From positions 1-44,782 of the forward strand of contig QFNF01000023.1 in assembly GCA_003240755.1 (NCBI GenBank): a stretch of 44,782 bases of DNA. Reading direction: 5' to 3'. The position numbers and the translations under genes were made by a program. The notes below the pieces were generated by a model, which saw nothing but the letters and a program-made list of their open reading frames with translations, searched no databases and had not been told where the DNA came from. Below, piece by piece: positions 8,193-18,317 of this stretch (positions within the stretch are counted from its first letter, which is position 1; each line of letters starts with the position of its first letter). Source of the stretch: Sphingomonas hengshuiensis. Its GTDB lineage: Bacteria; Pseudomonadota; Alphaproteobacteria; Sphingomonadales; Sphingomonadaceae.

Positions 8193-10048
8193 TCGAATCG
8201 CTGCTGATCGCCAACCGGGGCGAGATCGCGCGCCGCATCATCCGTACTGCCCGCCGGATGGGCGTGCGGACCATCGCCGTCCACAGCGACGTCGATGCCG
8301 GCCTGCCCTTCGTCGCCGAAGCCGACGAATCGGTCTGCATCGGCCCGGCCCCGGCGCGCGAAAGCTATCTCGACCAGGCAAGGATCCTTGCCGCCGCCCG
8401 TTCGACCGGCGCGGCCGCGATCCACCCCGGCTATGGCTTCCTGTCCGAAAATGCCGGGTTCGCCGAGGCGGTGGTCGCCGCCGGCCTGATCTGGGTCGGC
8501 GCACCCGCCGCCGCGATCCGCGCGATGGGGCTGAAGGACGCGGCCAAGGCGCGGATGATCGCCGCCGGCGTGCCGGTCACGCCCGGCTATCTGGGCGAGG
8601 ACCAGTCGCCCGGGCGCCTGCGCGCCGAAGCCGACGCCATCGGCTATCCCGTCCTCATCAAGGCGGTGGCCGGCGGCGGGGGCAAGGGGATGCGCCGCGT
8701 CGACGATGCGCATGGCTTTGCCGACGCGCTCGACAGTTGCCGCCGCGAAGCCGCCGCGTCGTTCGGCGACGACCGCGTCCTGATCGAGAAATACATCCTG
8801 TCGCCCCGCCATATCGAGGTGCAGGTCTTCGGCGACATGCATGGCGGCGCGGTCCACCTGTTCGAACGCGACTGCTCGCTGCAACGCCGCCACCAGAAAG
8901 TGATCGAGGAAGCCCCGGCACCCGGCATGGATGCCGAAACCCGCGCCTCGGTCTGCGACGCCGCGGTCCGCGCCGCCCGCGCGGTCGACTATGTCGGTGC
9001 CGGCACGATCGAATTCATCGCCGACGCATCGCAGGGGCTGCGCGCCGATCGCATCTGGTTCATGGAAATGAACACCCGGCTGCAGGTCGAACACCCCGTC
9101 ACCGAAGCGATCACCGGCACCGACCTGGTCGAATGGCAGTTGCGCGTCGCCAGCGGCGAGCCCCTGCCAAGGCGGCAGGACGAACTGTCGATCGCCGGCT
9201 GGGCGATGGAAGCGCGGCTCTATGCCGAACATCCCGCGACCGGTTTCCTGCCGTCCACCGGCCCGCTGACCCACCTCCGCCTGCCGTCCGGCATCCGCGT
9301 CGATGCCGGGGTGGAACAGGGCGACATGGTAACGCCGCATTACGACCCGATGATCGCCAAGCTGATCGTCCACGCGCCCAACCGCGCCGCCGCCGCCGCA
9401 AAACTGGCGCAGGCCGCCGCGTCGGTGCAGGTCTGGCCGGTGCGGACCAACGCCGCGTTCCTCGCCCGTTGTGCCGCCGATCCCGACTTCGTCGCCGAAC
9501 GCATCGACACCGGCTTCATCGAACGCCATGCCGACCGGCTGGTCCCCGACGGCGTCGCCTCCGATCCGGTCGTCGCCGCCGCTGCGGCGGCGCTGGTCGT
9601 GGCCGATCCGGGCGACCCGTGGCGCGCGCTTGCCGGCTTCCGCCTGAACGCCGCGCCCGACACCCGCGTCGCGGTGGCGATCGGCGGCGACACCCGGATC
9701 GCCAAGCCGTCGCCCGCCGGGACGGTCGCACGGGTCGGCGGCGGGTGCGTGCTGTTCATGGGGGGCGAAGCCTTCCCCTTCGCCGCGCCGGTCGCGGGGC
9801 AGGGCGGCGGCGCGTCGGCCGGCGACGGGGCGATCCTCTCCCCCATGCCCGGCCGCATCGTCGCGGTCGAGGTGGCCGCCGGCGACCGCGTCACCGCCGG
9901 ACAGCGGCTGGTCGTGCTGGAGGCGATGAAGATGGAGCAGGCGTTGCTCAGCCCGTTCGACGGCGACGTCGCCGACCTGTCCGCCACGGCCGGTACGCAG
10001 GTCGCCGAAGGGGTGCTGCTGGCCCGCATCGAAAGGGACGACGCATGA
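8189..10048 (+). CDS. liuD: 3-methylcrotonyl-CoA carboxylase, alpha (biotin) subunit
   Basis: Carboxylates its own biotin with ATP and bicarbonate, then hands the carboxyl group to the beta subunit. 619 residues. Domains in order: biotin carboxylase N domain from LLIANRGEIARRIIRTAR, ATP-grasp domain with KAVAGGGGKGMRRV and the MEMNTRLQVEHPVTE active-site segment (about 290), biotin carboxylase C domain (about 330-440), a less conserved linker, and a biotinyl domain ending in EAMKMEQ with Lys581 as the biotin site. No good ribosome site precedes ATG 8189 beyond TTTGGAGCGG; translation may be fed by the 42-codon ORF that overlaps it. It overlaps the following MaoC gene by ATGA. Propionyl- or geranyl-CoA carboxylase is less likely given the isovaleryl-CoA dehydrogenase upstream. 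Confidence 0.94.
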   Translation: MIESLLIANRGEIARRIIRTARRMGVRTIAVHSDVDAGLPFVAEADESVCIGPAPARESYLDQARILAAARSTGAAAIHPGYGFLSENAGFAEAVVAAGLIWVGAPAAAIRAMGLKDAAKARMIAAGVPVTPGYLGEDQSPGRLRAEADAIGYPVLIKAVAGGGGKGMRRVDDAHGFADALDSCRREAAASFGDDRVLIEKYILSPRHIEVQVFGDMHGGAVHLFERDCSLQRRHQKVIEEAPAPGMDAETRASVCDAAVRAARAVDYVGAGTIEFIADASQGLRADRIWFMEMNTRLQVEHPVTEAITGTDLVEWQLRVASGEPLPRRQDELSIAGWAMEARLYAEHPATGFLPSTGPLTHLRLPSGIRVDAGVEQGDMVTPHYDPMIAKLIVHAPNRAAAAAKLAQAAASVQVWPVRTNAAFLARCAADPDFVAERIDTGFIERHADRLVPDGVASDPVVAAAAAALVVADPGDPWRALAGFRLNAAPDTRVAVAIGGDTRIAKPSPAGTVARVGGGCVLFMGGEAFPFAAPVAGQGGGASAGDGAILSPMPGRIVAVEVAAGDRVTAGQRLVVLEAMKMEQALLSPFDGDVADLSATAGTQVAEGVLLARIERDDA

Positions 10049-10494
10049 CCGGACGCTATTTTGACGACTGGCAGGTCGGCGACCGCATCGACCATCCGAT
10101 CCGCCGCACCGTGACCGAAACCGACAACCTGCTGTTCTCGGCGATGACCCACAACCCGCAACCGCTGCACATCGATGCGGAGGCGGCAAAGGCGTCGGAA
10201 TTCGGCCGCATCCTCGTCAACGGCACCTTCACCTTCGCGCTGATGGTCGGGCTGTCGGTCGGGGAAACGACGCTCGGCACGCTGGTCGCCAATCTCGGCT
10301 ATGACGCGCTGGTGATGCCGAAGCCGGTGTTCCTCGGCGATACGCTGCGCGCCACGACCGAGGTGACGGCGCTCAGGGACAGCCGCTCGCGCCCCGATGC
10401 CGGCATCGTCACCTTCACCCACGAACTGCACAACCAGCGCGGCGAAATCGTCTGCCGCTGCCTGCGCACCGCCTTGTTGCAGCGACGCCCGTGA
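10045..10494 (+). CDS. MaoC-family (R)-hydratase-like enzyme
   Basis: A 149-residue hot-dog-fold protein of the MaoC dehydratase/hydratase family, which adds water to enoyl-CoA double bonds. The active-site segment reads THNPQPLHIDAEAAKASEFG, then ILVNGTFTFALMVG; the Asn-Pro and His-x-Asp positions of the family are present. It overlaps liuD by ATGA and the next gene by GTGA, so it is firmly in the leucine operon. No crotonase-type methylglutaconyl-CoA hydratase gene is in the window, so this enzyme could do that step; that is inference. A mesaconyl-CoA-type hydratase acting with the CitE-like lyase next door is the main alternative. Confidence 0.88.
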   Translation: MTGRYFDDWQVGDRIDHPIRRTVTETDNLLFSAMTHNPQPLHIDAEAAKASEFGRILVNGTFTFALMVGLSVGETTLGTLVANLGYDALVMPKPVFLGDTLRATTEVTALRDSRSRPDAGIVTFTHELHNQRGEIVCRCLRTALLQRRP

Positions 10495-11336
10495 AGCTGC
10501 GGTCGCTCCTGTTCGTCCCCGGCGACCGCCCCGATCGCTTTGTCAAGGCGGCGGGGAGCGACGCGGATGCGCTCATCCTCGACCTCGAGGATGCCGTGGC
10601 CGCCCCGGCAAAGGACACCGCCCGCGCCGCCGTTCGCGACTGGCTGCTTGAGGGGGCGTCGCTGCCCCGCATCGTGCGGATCAACCCGGTCGACGGTCCG
10701 CTCGCCGCCGCCGACCTTATCGCCCTTGCCGGCACGCGCCCCGACGCGATCATGGTGCCCAAGGCGGAGGGGGCCACGACGATCGCCGCGCTCGACGCGT
10801 TGCTGGCACCGCACGGGCTGGCCGACATTCCCCTCCTCCCGATCGCGACCGAAACCCCGGCGGCGATCTTCCAGCTCGGCAGCTACGGCGCGGTCGCCCA
10901 TCGCCTGTCGGGCATCACCTGGGGCGCGGAGGACCTGCCCGCCGCGATCGGCGCCGCCACCGCGCGCGAAGCCGATGGCCGCTACACGCCGCCCTATGAG
11001 ATGGCCCGCGCGCTCACCCTGTTCGGCGCGCATGCCGCCGGGGTCGCGGCGATCGACACCGTCTATCCCGCGATCCGCGACGAAGCCGGCCTCGCCGCCT
11101 ATGCCGCCCGCGCCGCGCGCGACGGCTTCACCGGCATGATGGCGCTGCATCCGGCACAGGTCGCTCCGATCAACGCCGCCTTCACCCCCGATGCCGCGGC
11201 GGTCGCACGCGCGCGGGCGATCGTCGACGCCTTTGCCGCCCATCCCGGTGCCGGCGCGCTACAGGTCGATGGCCGCATGGTCGATGCCCCGCACCTGAAA
11301 CAGGCACGCCGTATCCTGTCGCTGGCCGCGACCTGA
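10491..11336 (+). CDS. CitE-like CoA-ester lyase (HpcH/HpaI aldolase family)
   Basis: A 281-residue TIM-barrel lyase related to the citrate lyase beta chain, malyl-CoA lyase and citramalyl-CoA lyase. Seen: RSLLFVPGDRPDRFVKAAG at the N-terminus, LILDLEDAVA (metal-binding Glu/Asp), MVPKAEG, IATETPAAIF and the GMMALHPAQV region near 220. It starts with GTG at 10491, overlapping the MaoC stop by four bases. It ends the operon, where classical leucine operons carry HMG-CoA lyase. The sequence shows a CoA-ester C-C lyase or thioesterase; HMG-CoA, malyl-CoA and citramalyl-CoA are all possible substrates and I cannot choose between them from sequence alone. Confidence 0.88.
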   Translation: MKLRSLLFVPGDRPDRFVKAAGSDADALILDLEDAVAAPAKDTARAAVRDWLLEGASLPRIVRINPVDGPLAAADLIALAGTRPDAIMVPKAEGATTIAALDALLAPHGLADIPLLPIATETPAAIFQLGSYGAVAHRLSGITWGAEDLPAAIGAATAREADGRYTPPYEMARALTLFGAHAAGVAAIDTVYPAIRDEAGLAAYAARAARDGFTGMMALHPAQVAPINAAFTPDAAAVARARAIVDAFAAHPGAGALQVDGRMVDAPHLKQARRILSLAAT

Positions 11337-11354
11337 AATCTTCGTGCCGGGGGA

Positions 11355-12023
11355 TCACTCGGCTGGCGGCGCAGGCGGCGGCGCCGCCAGCTTGCGAAGC
11401 GCCGCGGTCCGCTCCCGCTCCACCGCCGCGCGGTCCGCCGCCAGCCGCTTGCGCACCGCCAGATAATGCAGCGCCGCGCGCCGGTCGTCCTCGGACAGGG
11501 GCACCGCCGGCAATTGCTGCGCCGCCTCGTCCAGCGCGGCGCCTGTCGGTACCGGCGTCGCGGGCGGCAGGCCGGCATGGCCCTGCGACGCGATGTCGTA
11601 CCAGTGCGCCGCCGCCTGCGAGAAATCGGGCAGCGTCGCCGCGACCGCGTCGAACCGCTCGACCGCCATCGCATGGCGCACCAGTTCCGCCTCGATCGGC
11701 AGCAGCGCGCGTTCGGCCAGCAGCATCCGCAGCATCGCCGCGTCGCGATCGAACCGTGCCCAGGCGGCATGGTTGAAGCTGTGCTGGCTGCGCTGCAGCG
11801 TCAGCGCGCGCAGCACCTCGCCCCGGTCGGGGCGCTGCCACAGCCAGCCGATCCCCTGGATGGCGAACCAGCCCCAGGCCACCAGCGCGAAACCGGCCAG
11901 CGCCAGCAGCAGCGCCCGCCATGCCGGCTGCCCGGCCGACGCCGCGGCGATCCCGACGACCAGCGCGGCGACCACGCCCGCCGCCAGTCCCAGTCGCGGA
12001 TCGCGATACCATGTGTCGCGCAA
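11355..12023 (-). CDS. Unknown two-helix membrane protein with charged C-terminal helix
   Basis: 222 residues. Two hydrophobic helices near the N-terminus (about 11-28 and 33-56) are followed by a soluble, mostly helical domain and a charged, coiled-coil-like stretch (KRLAADRAAVERERTAALRK) ending in an APPPAPPAE tail. I do not recognise a family. The start is TTG at 12023: GGGAGAAG lies 5 bases upstream, and no ATG gives a better placed ribosome site. It lies 175 bases downstream of the RDD gene on the same strand, so it may be read as the tail of the MoxR/DUF58 cluster or from its own promoter; a TAGGAT hexamer (minus, 12061-12056) could be a -10 box. The gap itself holds nothing else convincing. 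Confidence 0.75.
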   Translation of the reverse strand: MRDTWYRDPRLGLAAGVVAALVVGIAAASAGQPAWRALLLALAGFALVAWGWFAIQGIGWLWQRPDRGEVLRALTLQRSQHSFNHAAWARFDRDAAMLRMLLAERALLPIEAELVRHAMAVERFDAVAATLPDFSQAAAHWYDIASQGHAGLPPATPVPTGAALDEAAQQLPAVPLSEDDRRAALHYLAVRKRLAADRAAVERERTAALRKLAAPPPAPPAE

Positions 12024-12198
12024 CCGGCTTCTCCCTGTGTCCGCTTCGACCGGCGATCCTAGCATCGATCGCATCGGCGTCGACCCGCCTGATCCGCGAC
12101 CCGTGCCGGATCGGGGCGGTAATCGGGTGGCGCGCCGTCCATCCGCCCCGTCATGGCGGCATCGCGAAACGGCGGGCGTCGCTGCCCGGTACAACCGG

Positions 12199-13098
12199 TC
12201 ATGATCCGGTCCGGTCGTATTTGTCGCGCTTGCGCTGCCCGAACAGCAGCTTTCGTTCCAGATGGTGGCGAAGCGCCGCATAATAGGCTTCGAGAAAGGC
12301 GAGGTCGGCGCCTTCGTCGCTCCGGCCCAGCTTGCGGCGGATCGCGCCGGACACGGCGAACAGGTCGGCCCGGTCGTTCCGGCGCAGCACATCCTCCAGC
12401 CGTTGCAGCTCGAACGCGCCATAGGCGTCCAGTTCGGCCGCGCTGAACGGCGCGATCCGCGCGCTGTCCTGTTCGTGCGCGGTCTGGACCAGCAGGTCCT
12501 CGCCCAGCGCGCGTACCTCGCGCTCGACCACCCACGTGCCGGCGATCAGGTCGCCCGCGCGCAGCCGGTCGCGGTTGAACAGCGGCAGGAACAGCAGGAT
12601 CAGCGCCCATCCCAGCGCCAGCGTCCCGGTCCACGCCGTCGCCATCCCCTCGGCAAAGGCGAAGGCGAGGAACATCAGCGGCAGGAATATCTCGATCTCG
12701 CGCATCAGGTTGCGCGCCAGCACCGCCGCGCCGGTCAGCCGGGCGCCGCTGCGCGCCACGACCCGCAGCTTCATCAGCCGCTTGCCGGGCGTCGCCGCGC
12801 GCCGCCCGGCCTCGAACAGCACGAAATAGAAATTGCGCAGCAGGAAGAAGCCCAGCAGCCACACGACGGCATAGAGCGACGACGCACCGCCGGGACCGCC
12901 GCTTGCCAGCGCGAGGATCAGCAGCGTCGCCCCGATCAGCACGGCCAGCATGAGGATCGCATCGATCAGGAACGCGCCGGCCCGCGCCCCGGCCGATCCC
13001 AGCCGGAGGTTCAGCGGCACGCCCTCGGGCGTGACGAGCTGCCGGTCGAGCGTGCGCGGTCCCCGCGACCGGCGCGCCTTGCGTTCACGCCGCGCCAC
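12199..13098 (-). CDS. RDD-family membrane protein
   Basis: 299 residues. An N-terminal cytosolic stretch rich in Arg/Lys leads to the RDD domain: RAGAFLIDAILM (the Arg-Asp signature), several transmembrane helices between about 40 and 190, and the typical TPGKRLMKLRVVA motif. The last ~90 residues are soluble and charged and include YGAFELQRLEDVLRR. RDD proteins are poorly understood; some affect ion transport or osmotic stress. The gene starts 14 bases inside the end of the SpoIIM-like gene and closes the tightly overlapping cluster. Confidence 0.85.
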   Translation of the reverse strand: MARRERKARRSRGPRTLDRQLVTPEGVPLNLRLGSAGARAGAFLIDAILMLAVLIGATLLILALASGGPGGASSLYAVVWLLGFFLLRNFYFVLFEAGRRAATPGKRLMKLRVVARSGARLTGAAVLARNLMREIEIFLPLMFLAFAFAEGMATAWTGTLALGWALILLFLPLFNRDRLRAGDLIAGTWVVEREVRALGEDLLVQTAHEQDSARIAPFSAAELDAYGAFELQRLEDVLRRNDRADLFAVSGAIRRKLGRSDEGADLAFLEAYYAALRHHLERKLLFGQRKRDKYDRTGS

Positions 13099-14077
13099 GC
13101 CGGCCCCCGATGGTGAAGTAGAGCGACCACAGCGCCAGCATCGTGCCCCCGATCGCGAGGCGCGCGGCGTCGTCGGTGACGAGCTGGCGCGCGAACCCCT
13201 CCAGCAGCCCCGCGACCAGCAGCATCAGGATGACGCCGATCATCACGATCGCGCCGCGCGTGCCGGCGTCGGCCGCCGCCGCCATCCGCGTCCTCTCGCC
13301 GGGAAAGGCGACCGCGCGGCCGATATGGATGCCCGCGGCGGCAGCGATGGCGATCGCCGCGATCTCGGTCGTGCCGTGGATCATCAGCCACGCGAAAAAT
13401 CCCCAGCCAAGGCCGTGCGGCACGAATGCGGCGAACATCGCGCCGGCCAGCGCGCCGTTCTGCACCGCCAGGATGATCGTCGGGATGCCGAACAGGAAAC
13501 CCAGCGCGAACGCCATGATCGCGACCTGCGCATTGTGCGTGAACAGGAACGTCGCAAAGATTTCCAGTCCGCCCTGGTCCGGCTTGCCATAGAGCGACTC
13601 CCGCAGCGTCGCCGCGCTGGCGTTCATGTCGCGGCCGCCGGCCATTTCGGGGGAGATCATCGCCGGGAACCACGCCGGATCGGCGCGGACGAGGTGATAG
13701 GCGGCGACCGCGCTCAGGATCAGCAATGCGGTGGCCAGCAGCAGCTCGGGACCGATCGCGCGCACCGATCGCGGCCACGCCGTGGTGAAGAACGCCTTCA
13801 CCTGCCGCATCCACGGTTCGCGCGCCGAATAGAGCGCGAAATAGGCGCGGGTCGACAGCGCCTCCAGATACCCGACCAGCGACGCGTCGAGCGAGGTCGC
13901 CCGCGCGATCGACAGCGACGACAGCGTGGCGCGGTAGAGGCGGGGCAGGTCGACCAGATCCTCGTCGGACAGCCGGCGCGGCGACTTCGTCTCCAGCCTG
14001 GTCAGCAATTCCTCCAGCCGCGCCCAGTCGGCCTCGCGCTCGGCACGGAAATGGCGCGTGGCAAAGGTGATGGTCAT
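13085..14077 (-). CDS. SpoIIM-like (stage II sporulation protein M family) membrane protein
   Basis: 330 residues with a soluble N-terminal third (1-110, helical, WARLEELLTRLE...) and five or so transmembrane helices: about 118-140, 180-205 (ATFLFTHNAQVAIMAFALGFLFG), 215-235, 240-262 and 280-320. The FTHNAQVAI and MIHGTTEI motifs are typical of the family, which is best known from Bacillus peptidoglycan remodelling but is widespread outside spore formers. ATG 14077 overlaps the DUF58 gene by ATGA. In this cluster it is probably the membrane partner of the MoxR/DUF58 pair; nothing suggests sporulation. Confidence 0.88.
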   Translation of the reverse strand: MTITFATRHFRAEREADWARLEELLTRLETKSPRRLSDEDLVDLPRLYRATLSSLSIARATSLDASLVGYLEALSTRAYFALYSAREPWMRQVKAFFTTAWPRSVRAIGPELLLATALLILSAVAAYHLVRADPAWFPAMISPEMAGGRDMNASAATLRESLYGKPDQGGLEIFATFLFTHNAQVAIMAFALGFLFGIPTIILAVQNGALAGAMFAAFVPHGLGWGFFAWLMIHGTTEIAAIAIAAAAGIHIGRAVAFPGERTRMAAAADAGTRGAIVMIGVILMLLVAGLLEGFARQLVTDDAARLAIGGTMLALWSLYFTIGGRRGAA

Positions 14078-15302
14078 CGGCCGCGCTCCCGGTGGCTGAC
14101 ATAGCGTTCGACCAGCGCCAGCGGCATCGCGTCCGCCGCCGTCTCGATCACGTCGATACCCATCCGCCGCAGCCGTTCGACGACGATCGCCCGATCGCGC
14201 AGCAGCAGTTGCGCGACGTTCGCGCGGACCAGGTCGTCGGCGCTTTGCGGTGGCTGGTCGCGCAGGGATTCCAGTTCGGTGTCGCGGAACAGCACGAACA
14301 GCACGCGGTGACGCTTCAGCATCCGCTGCGCCGCCGCCAGCATCAGTTGGGCGCTGGTCGTGTCGGTGAATTCGGTGAACAGCACGATCAGCGCACGCCG
14401 GTCGAGCTTCTGGTCGAGCGTGACGAGGCCGAGCGTGTAATTGCTCTCCTCCACGCCGTAATCGATGTCGGCGGCGGCGTGGTGCAGCCGGGCGAAGCCG
14501 CGCGTGCCGCCGCCGATGCTGCCGCTGTCGACCTGCGGGCGCGCCGCGAACGAATAGAGCCGCACCCGGTCGCCCGACTTGAGCGCCACGAACGCGGCCA
14601 GCAGCGCGGACGATACCGCCCGGTCGATGCGCGGCACGTCGCCGACCGGATCGGTCATCGCGCGGCCGGCATCGATCGCGAACACGATCATGTTGTCGCG
14701 TTCGGTATGGAATTCGCGCGCCAGCAGCGATGCGTGGCGCGCCGACGCCTTCCAGTCGATCGCGCGGCGTTCCATGCCGGCCTGGAATTCGGTCAGCACC
14801 TGGAAATCCTGTCCATCGCCATGGTCGCGGCGCAGCCGGCTGCCCGCCGACACGCTGTGCAGATATTGCCGCATGCCCTGATCGCGCACCGGGCGGATAT
14901 CGGGCAGGACAGGGATGGCGCGGTCGGCCCTTGCGCTCGCCTGCCGCCATGCCAGCCCCATCGGACCGGCGCGTCTGGCCCATAGCCGCCGCAGTCGCAC
15001 CTTGCCGCGCCGTACCGCGCGGAAAGTGCCCGGTGCGGTCCGTTCGACCGGCCCGTCGAACGCGGCGGCGACATCGGCGCTGCCCAGCGTGAACGCCTCG
15101 CCGATATGCAGCGTCGCCGGCACCCCCTGCGGCATCGCCACCACCGGCGTCCTCGCCAGCACCGCATCGGCACCGATCAGCAGCGCGACGCCGACGATCC
15201 AGACCGGCGCGGCGATCCATCCCGCCGGCGCCAGCACGCCCAGCGCCAGCCCGACCGGCGCGGCAAGCGCGGTCAACTGGATCGCGCGGGGCGTGGGCAC
15301 GA

Positions 15303-15306
<4 letters not shown>
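14074..15306 (-). CDS. DUF58-domain protein (vWA-like partner of MoxR)
   Basis: 410 residues. Two membrane helices at 8-45 (LTALAAPVGLALGVLAPAGW and the following hydrophobic stretch) anchor a soluble region. The DUF58 core is clear at RRAIDWKASARHASLLAREF (about 182-201), followed by a von Willebrand A-like fold with FAIDAGRAMT, where the canonical DxSxS metal site reads D-A-G-R-A and may bind metal poorly. DUF58 proteins are nearly always coded next to a MoxR ATPase and are thought to be its substrate or adaptor. Overlaps of four bases link it to moxR upstream and to the SpoIIM-like gene downstream. Confidence 0.9.
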
Positions 15307-16255
<949 letters not shown>

Positions 16256-16259
<4 letters not shown>

Positions 16260-17461
16260 GCGCCTGTTTCCTTCTTCCATGCGGTCAGGTCCCGTGCCGC
16301 CGCCAATGCCTCGCTTTCGGTGCGGGCATCGCGCAGGCGACGGTCGATATCGGCATAGCCGGGATGGATGCGCTCGAGCCGTTCCGCCGACGGCGTCCCG
16401 CCGATCAGCAGCCGGCGCGACACGACCTCCAGCATCGTGTCGGCATAGCGCGGCCCCACCTGCGGCGTGCGCCCCGCCAGCCGGGTCAGCGCCACGATAT
16501 TGTCGATCAGCGCGCGCTTGCCCGCCGCCACCGCGCGCTTCTCGGCGACCGGCGGCCCGAACCGCCCGGCCGCCGCGATCCCCGCCAGCACCGCGGCCGC
16601 GATCAGCGCCAGCGTCACCCCCAGGAACGGCGGCAGGAACAGCAGCTTGACCAGATTGCGGTCGCCGCGCGCATAGTGCAGCGATTTGTCGAACACCGCG
16701 CGCCCGTCATGCTCGGGATCGATCGCGCGCAGCATCGCCAGCGCGGCCCGCGCGTTGCGCTCGTCGGCCAGCGCGCGGTTGTTGACCAGGTCGGGATCGA
16801 CCAGCACGAACGTATCGCCGCTGCCGACCTGCCCCAGCACCGCCGCCCCGTCGCGCGCACCGATCAGCGGATAGAGCGCCGGGCCCTTTGCCGCGCGCAC
16901 CGGCCGGTCGGGCAGCGCGAACGGGCGGAGCCCCGGATAATCCTGCGCAGCGACGCCGATGTCGCCGCGGTCCTCGGTATGCTGTTCGACCCGGGTCGGG
17001 ATCAGTTGCATGACCCTGGTGCCGTTCACCTCGCCGGTGCGCTGCACCCGATCCTGCAACGGCAGTTTCTCGACGCGCCATTTGGGCAGGATGAGGAGCG
17101 TCGGATAGCGCAGCGGGCGGGTGTCGTCGTCCTCGCCGGCCTTTTCCGCCAGCGCGATCCGCCTGTCGACGATCGCCTTCACCTCCTCCGGGCGGCTCGC
17201 CGCGGTCGGGGTCAGGATCAGGATCGGCGACGCCACGATGGGTTCGGTCACTGCCGCGCGGGGCGGCTGTACCGCATCGACCAGCCGCCGGAACGCGTGA
17301 TAGCCCGCGCCATCCTTGCGATCCGCCGCCGGCGCATCGCCCGCCGCCCGTGCGATCTCGTCGCCGAACCCCGACATCAGGATCGATGCCAGCAGCAGCA
17401 GTGCGCCGCCGATCACCAGCATCACGACCGTACGGACGGCAAAGGGCGAGGACGGGTTCAC
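16256..17461 (-). CDS. DUF4350-domain membrane protein
   Basis: 401 residues. One N-terminal helix (about 8-28, VVMLVIGGALLLLASILMSG), a large periplasmic or extracytoplasmic region (DUF4350-like, about 45-260, with YHAFRRLVDA and PILILTPTAA), a second helix near 275-300 (LLFLPPFLGVTLALIAAAVL) and a cytosolic C-terminus. DUF4350 genes usually travel with moxR and DUF58 genes. The start is GTG at 17461, which overlaps the DUF4129 stop by GTGA; the longer open frame upstream is an unused extension into that gene. Confidence 0.85.
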
Positions 17462-18135
17462 CCCGCGTCCTTCAGCGCGAAACCGGCATAGTCGGCGCGC
17501 GCGCGCCGCCAGTCGTCGCCGTCCAGCGCCCGCCCGCCGAACAGGCTGCGCTCGACCGCCGCGACGATCCCGGCGAACACGCCGCGCGCGAGGGGGGGCA
17601 ACGCATCGGCGCGCGCGATGTCGCGGCTGGTATCGGCCGGACGCACCACGTCGCCGCGCCACGCGACGATATCGTCGATGCTGCGGAACAGCAGCAGGCG
17701 GACCGCCTCGTCATAGCGCCCCTTGCCGGCAAGCGCGTCGGCATCCTCCAGCACCGCGCGGGCACGCGTCTCGGTCGGCACCCACACCGGCGCCTCCTCG
17801 ACCACCCGCCGCCGCCCGAGCCGTTCGGCCAGCCATTCGCGCAAGCCCGGCACGATCGCAAACAGCAGCGCCGCGACGATGACAATGCCGACGATCCACA
17901 GGATCACCCGCCAGCCGCCGCCGACCCACTGCACGAACTCACCGATCGCGCGCAGCACGGGTTCCAGCCATTCGGGCGGCGGGTCGCGCGGCGGCACGGC
18001 CTTTTCAGGCAGGTCGAACTGGATCGATCCGTCGGCGCGGATCGCCTTCCACGCGGCATCGACCCGGGCGGAATCGATCGGCGGCACCGACGCGGCGGCA
18101 TGGCCCATGCGCTCCGCCACCTGATCCCCCGCCAA
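17458..18135 (-). CDS. DUF4129-domain membrane protein, first gene of the MoxR/DUF58 cluster
   Basis: 225 residues. Cytosolic or periplasmic N-terminal part with a proline-rich stretch (EKAVPPRDPPPEW), one strong membrane helix (about 76-98) and a soluble C-terminal DUF4129-like domain containing GRYDEAVRLLLFRSIDD. DUF4129 occurs at the end of transglutaminase-like proteins and as a stand-alone partner in MoxR clusters; no transglutaminase gene is present here. The start is TTG at 18135, with GGGGGAA 7 bases upstream; a later ATG (codon 10) is possible. It leads a run of six genes joined by 4- to 14-base overlaps. Confidence 0.82.
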   Translation of the reverse strand: MAGDQVAERMGHAAASVPPIDSARVDAAWKAIRADGSIQFDLPEKAVPPRDPPPEWLEPVLRAIGEFVQWVGGGWRVILWIVGIVIVAALLFAIVPGLREWLAERLGRRRVVEEAPVWVPTETRARAVLEDADALAGKGRYDEAVRLLLFRSIDDIVAWRGDVVRPADTSRDIARADALPPLARGVFAGIVAAVERSLFGGRALDGDDWRRARADYAGFALKDAG

Positions 18136-18317
18136 CTGTCATTCCCCCGAGCGCCCGGCTGACACGAGCGTGTTTGGAGCAAATCGCCGATTTACATGCA
18201 ACGCTTTTCCACCCAAGTTTCGCAGCGAACGTCGGGGGCGGCGTCCCGGGGGCATGCGCAGCCACAGGCTGTCCGACGTGTTCGCCCGACAGGAATGGCA
18301 AAAGGGGAGTTTTCCGC

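Noticed and set aside
12061..12156. A 31-codon ORF (starting MTGRMDGAPPDYRP) on the minus strand before the TTG-start membrane gene
   Set aside because: No clear ribosome site, Arg/Asp-rich composition as in random GC-rich frames, and no overlap with neighbours.
13085..14077. Evidence for sporulation
   Set aside because: The SpoIIM-like family is common in non-sporulating bacteria; no other sporulation gene is present.
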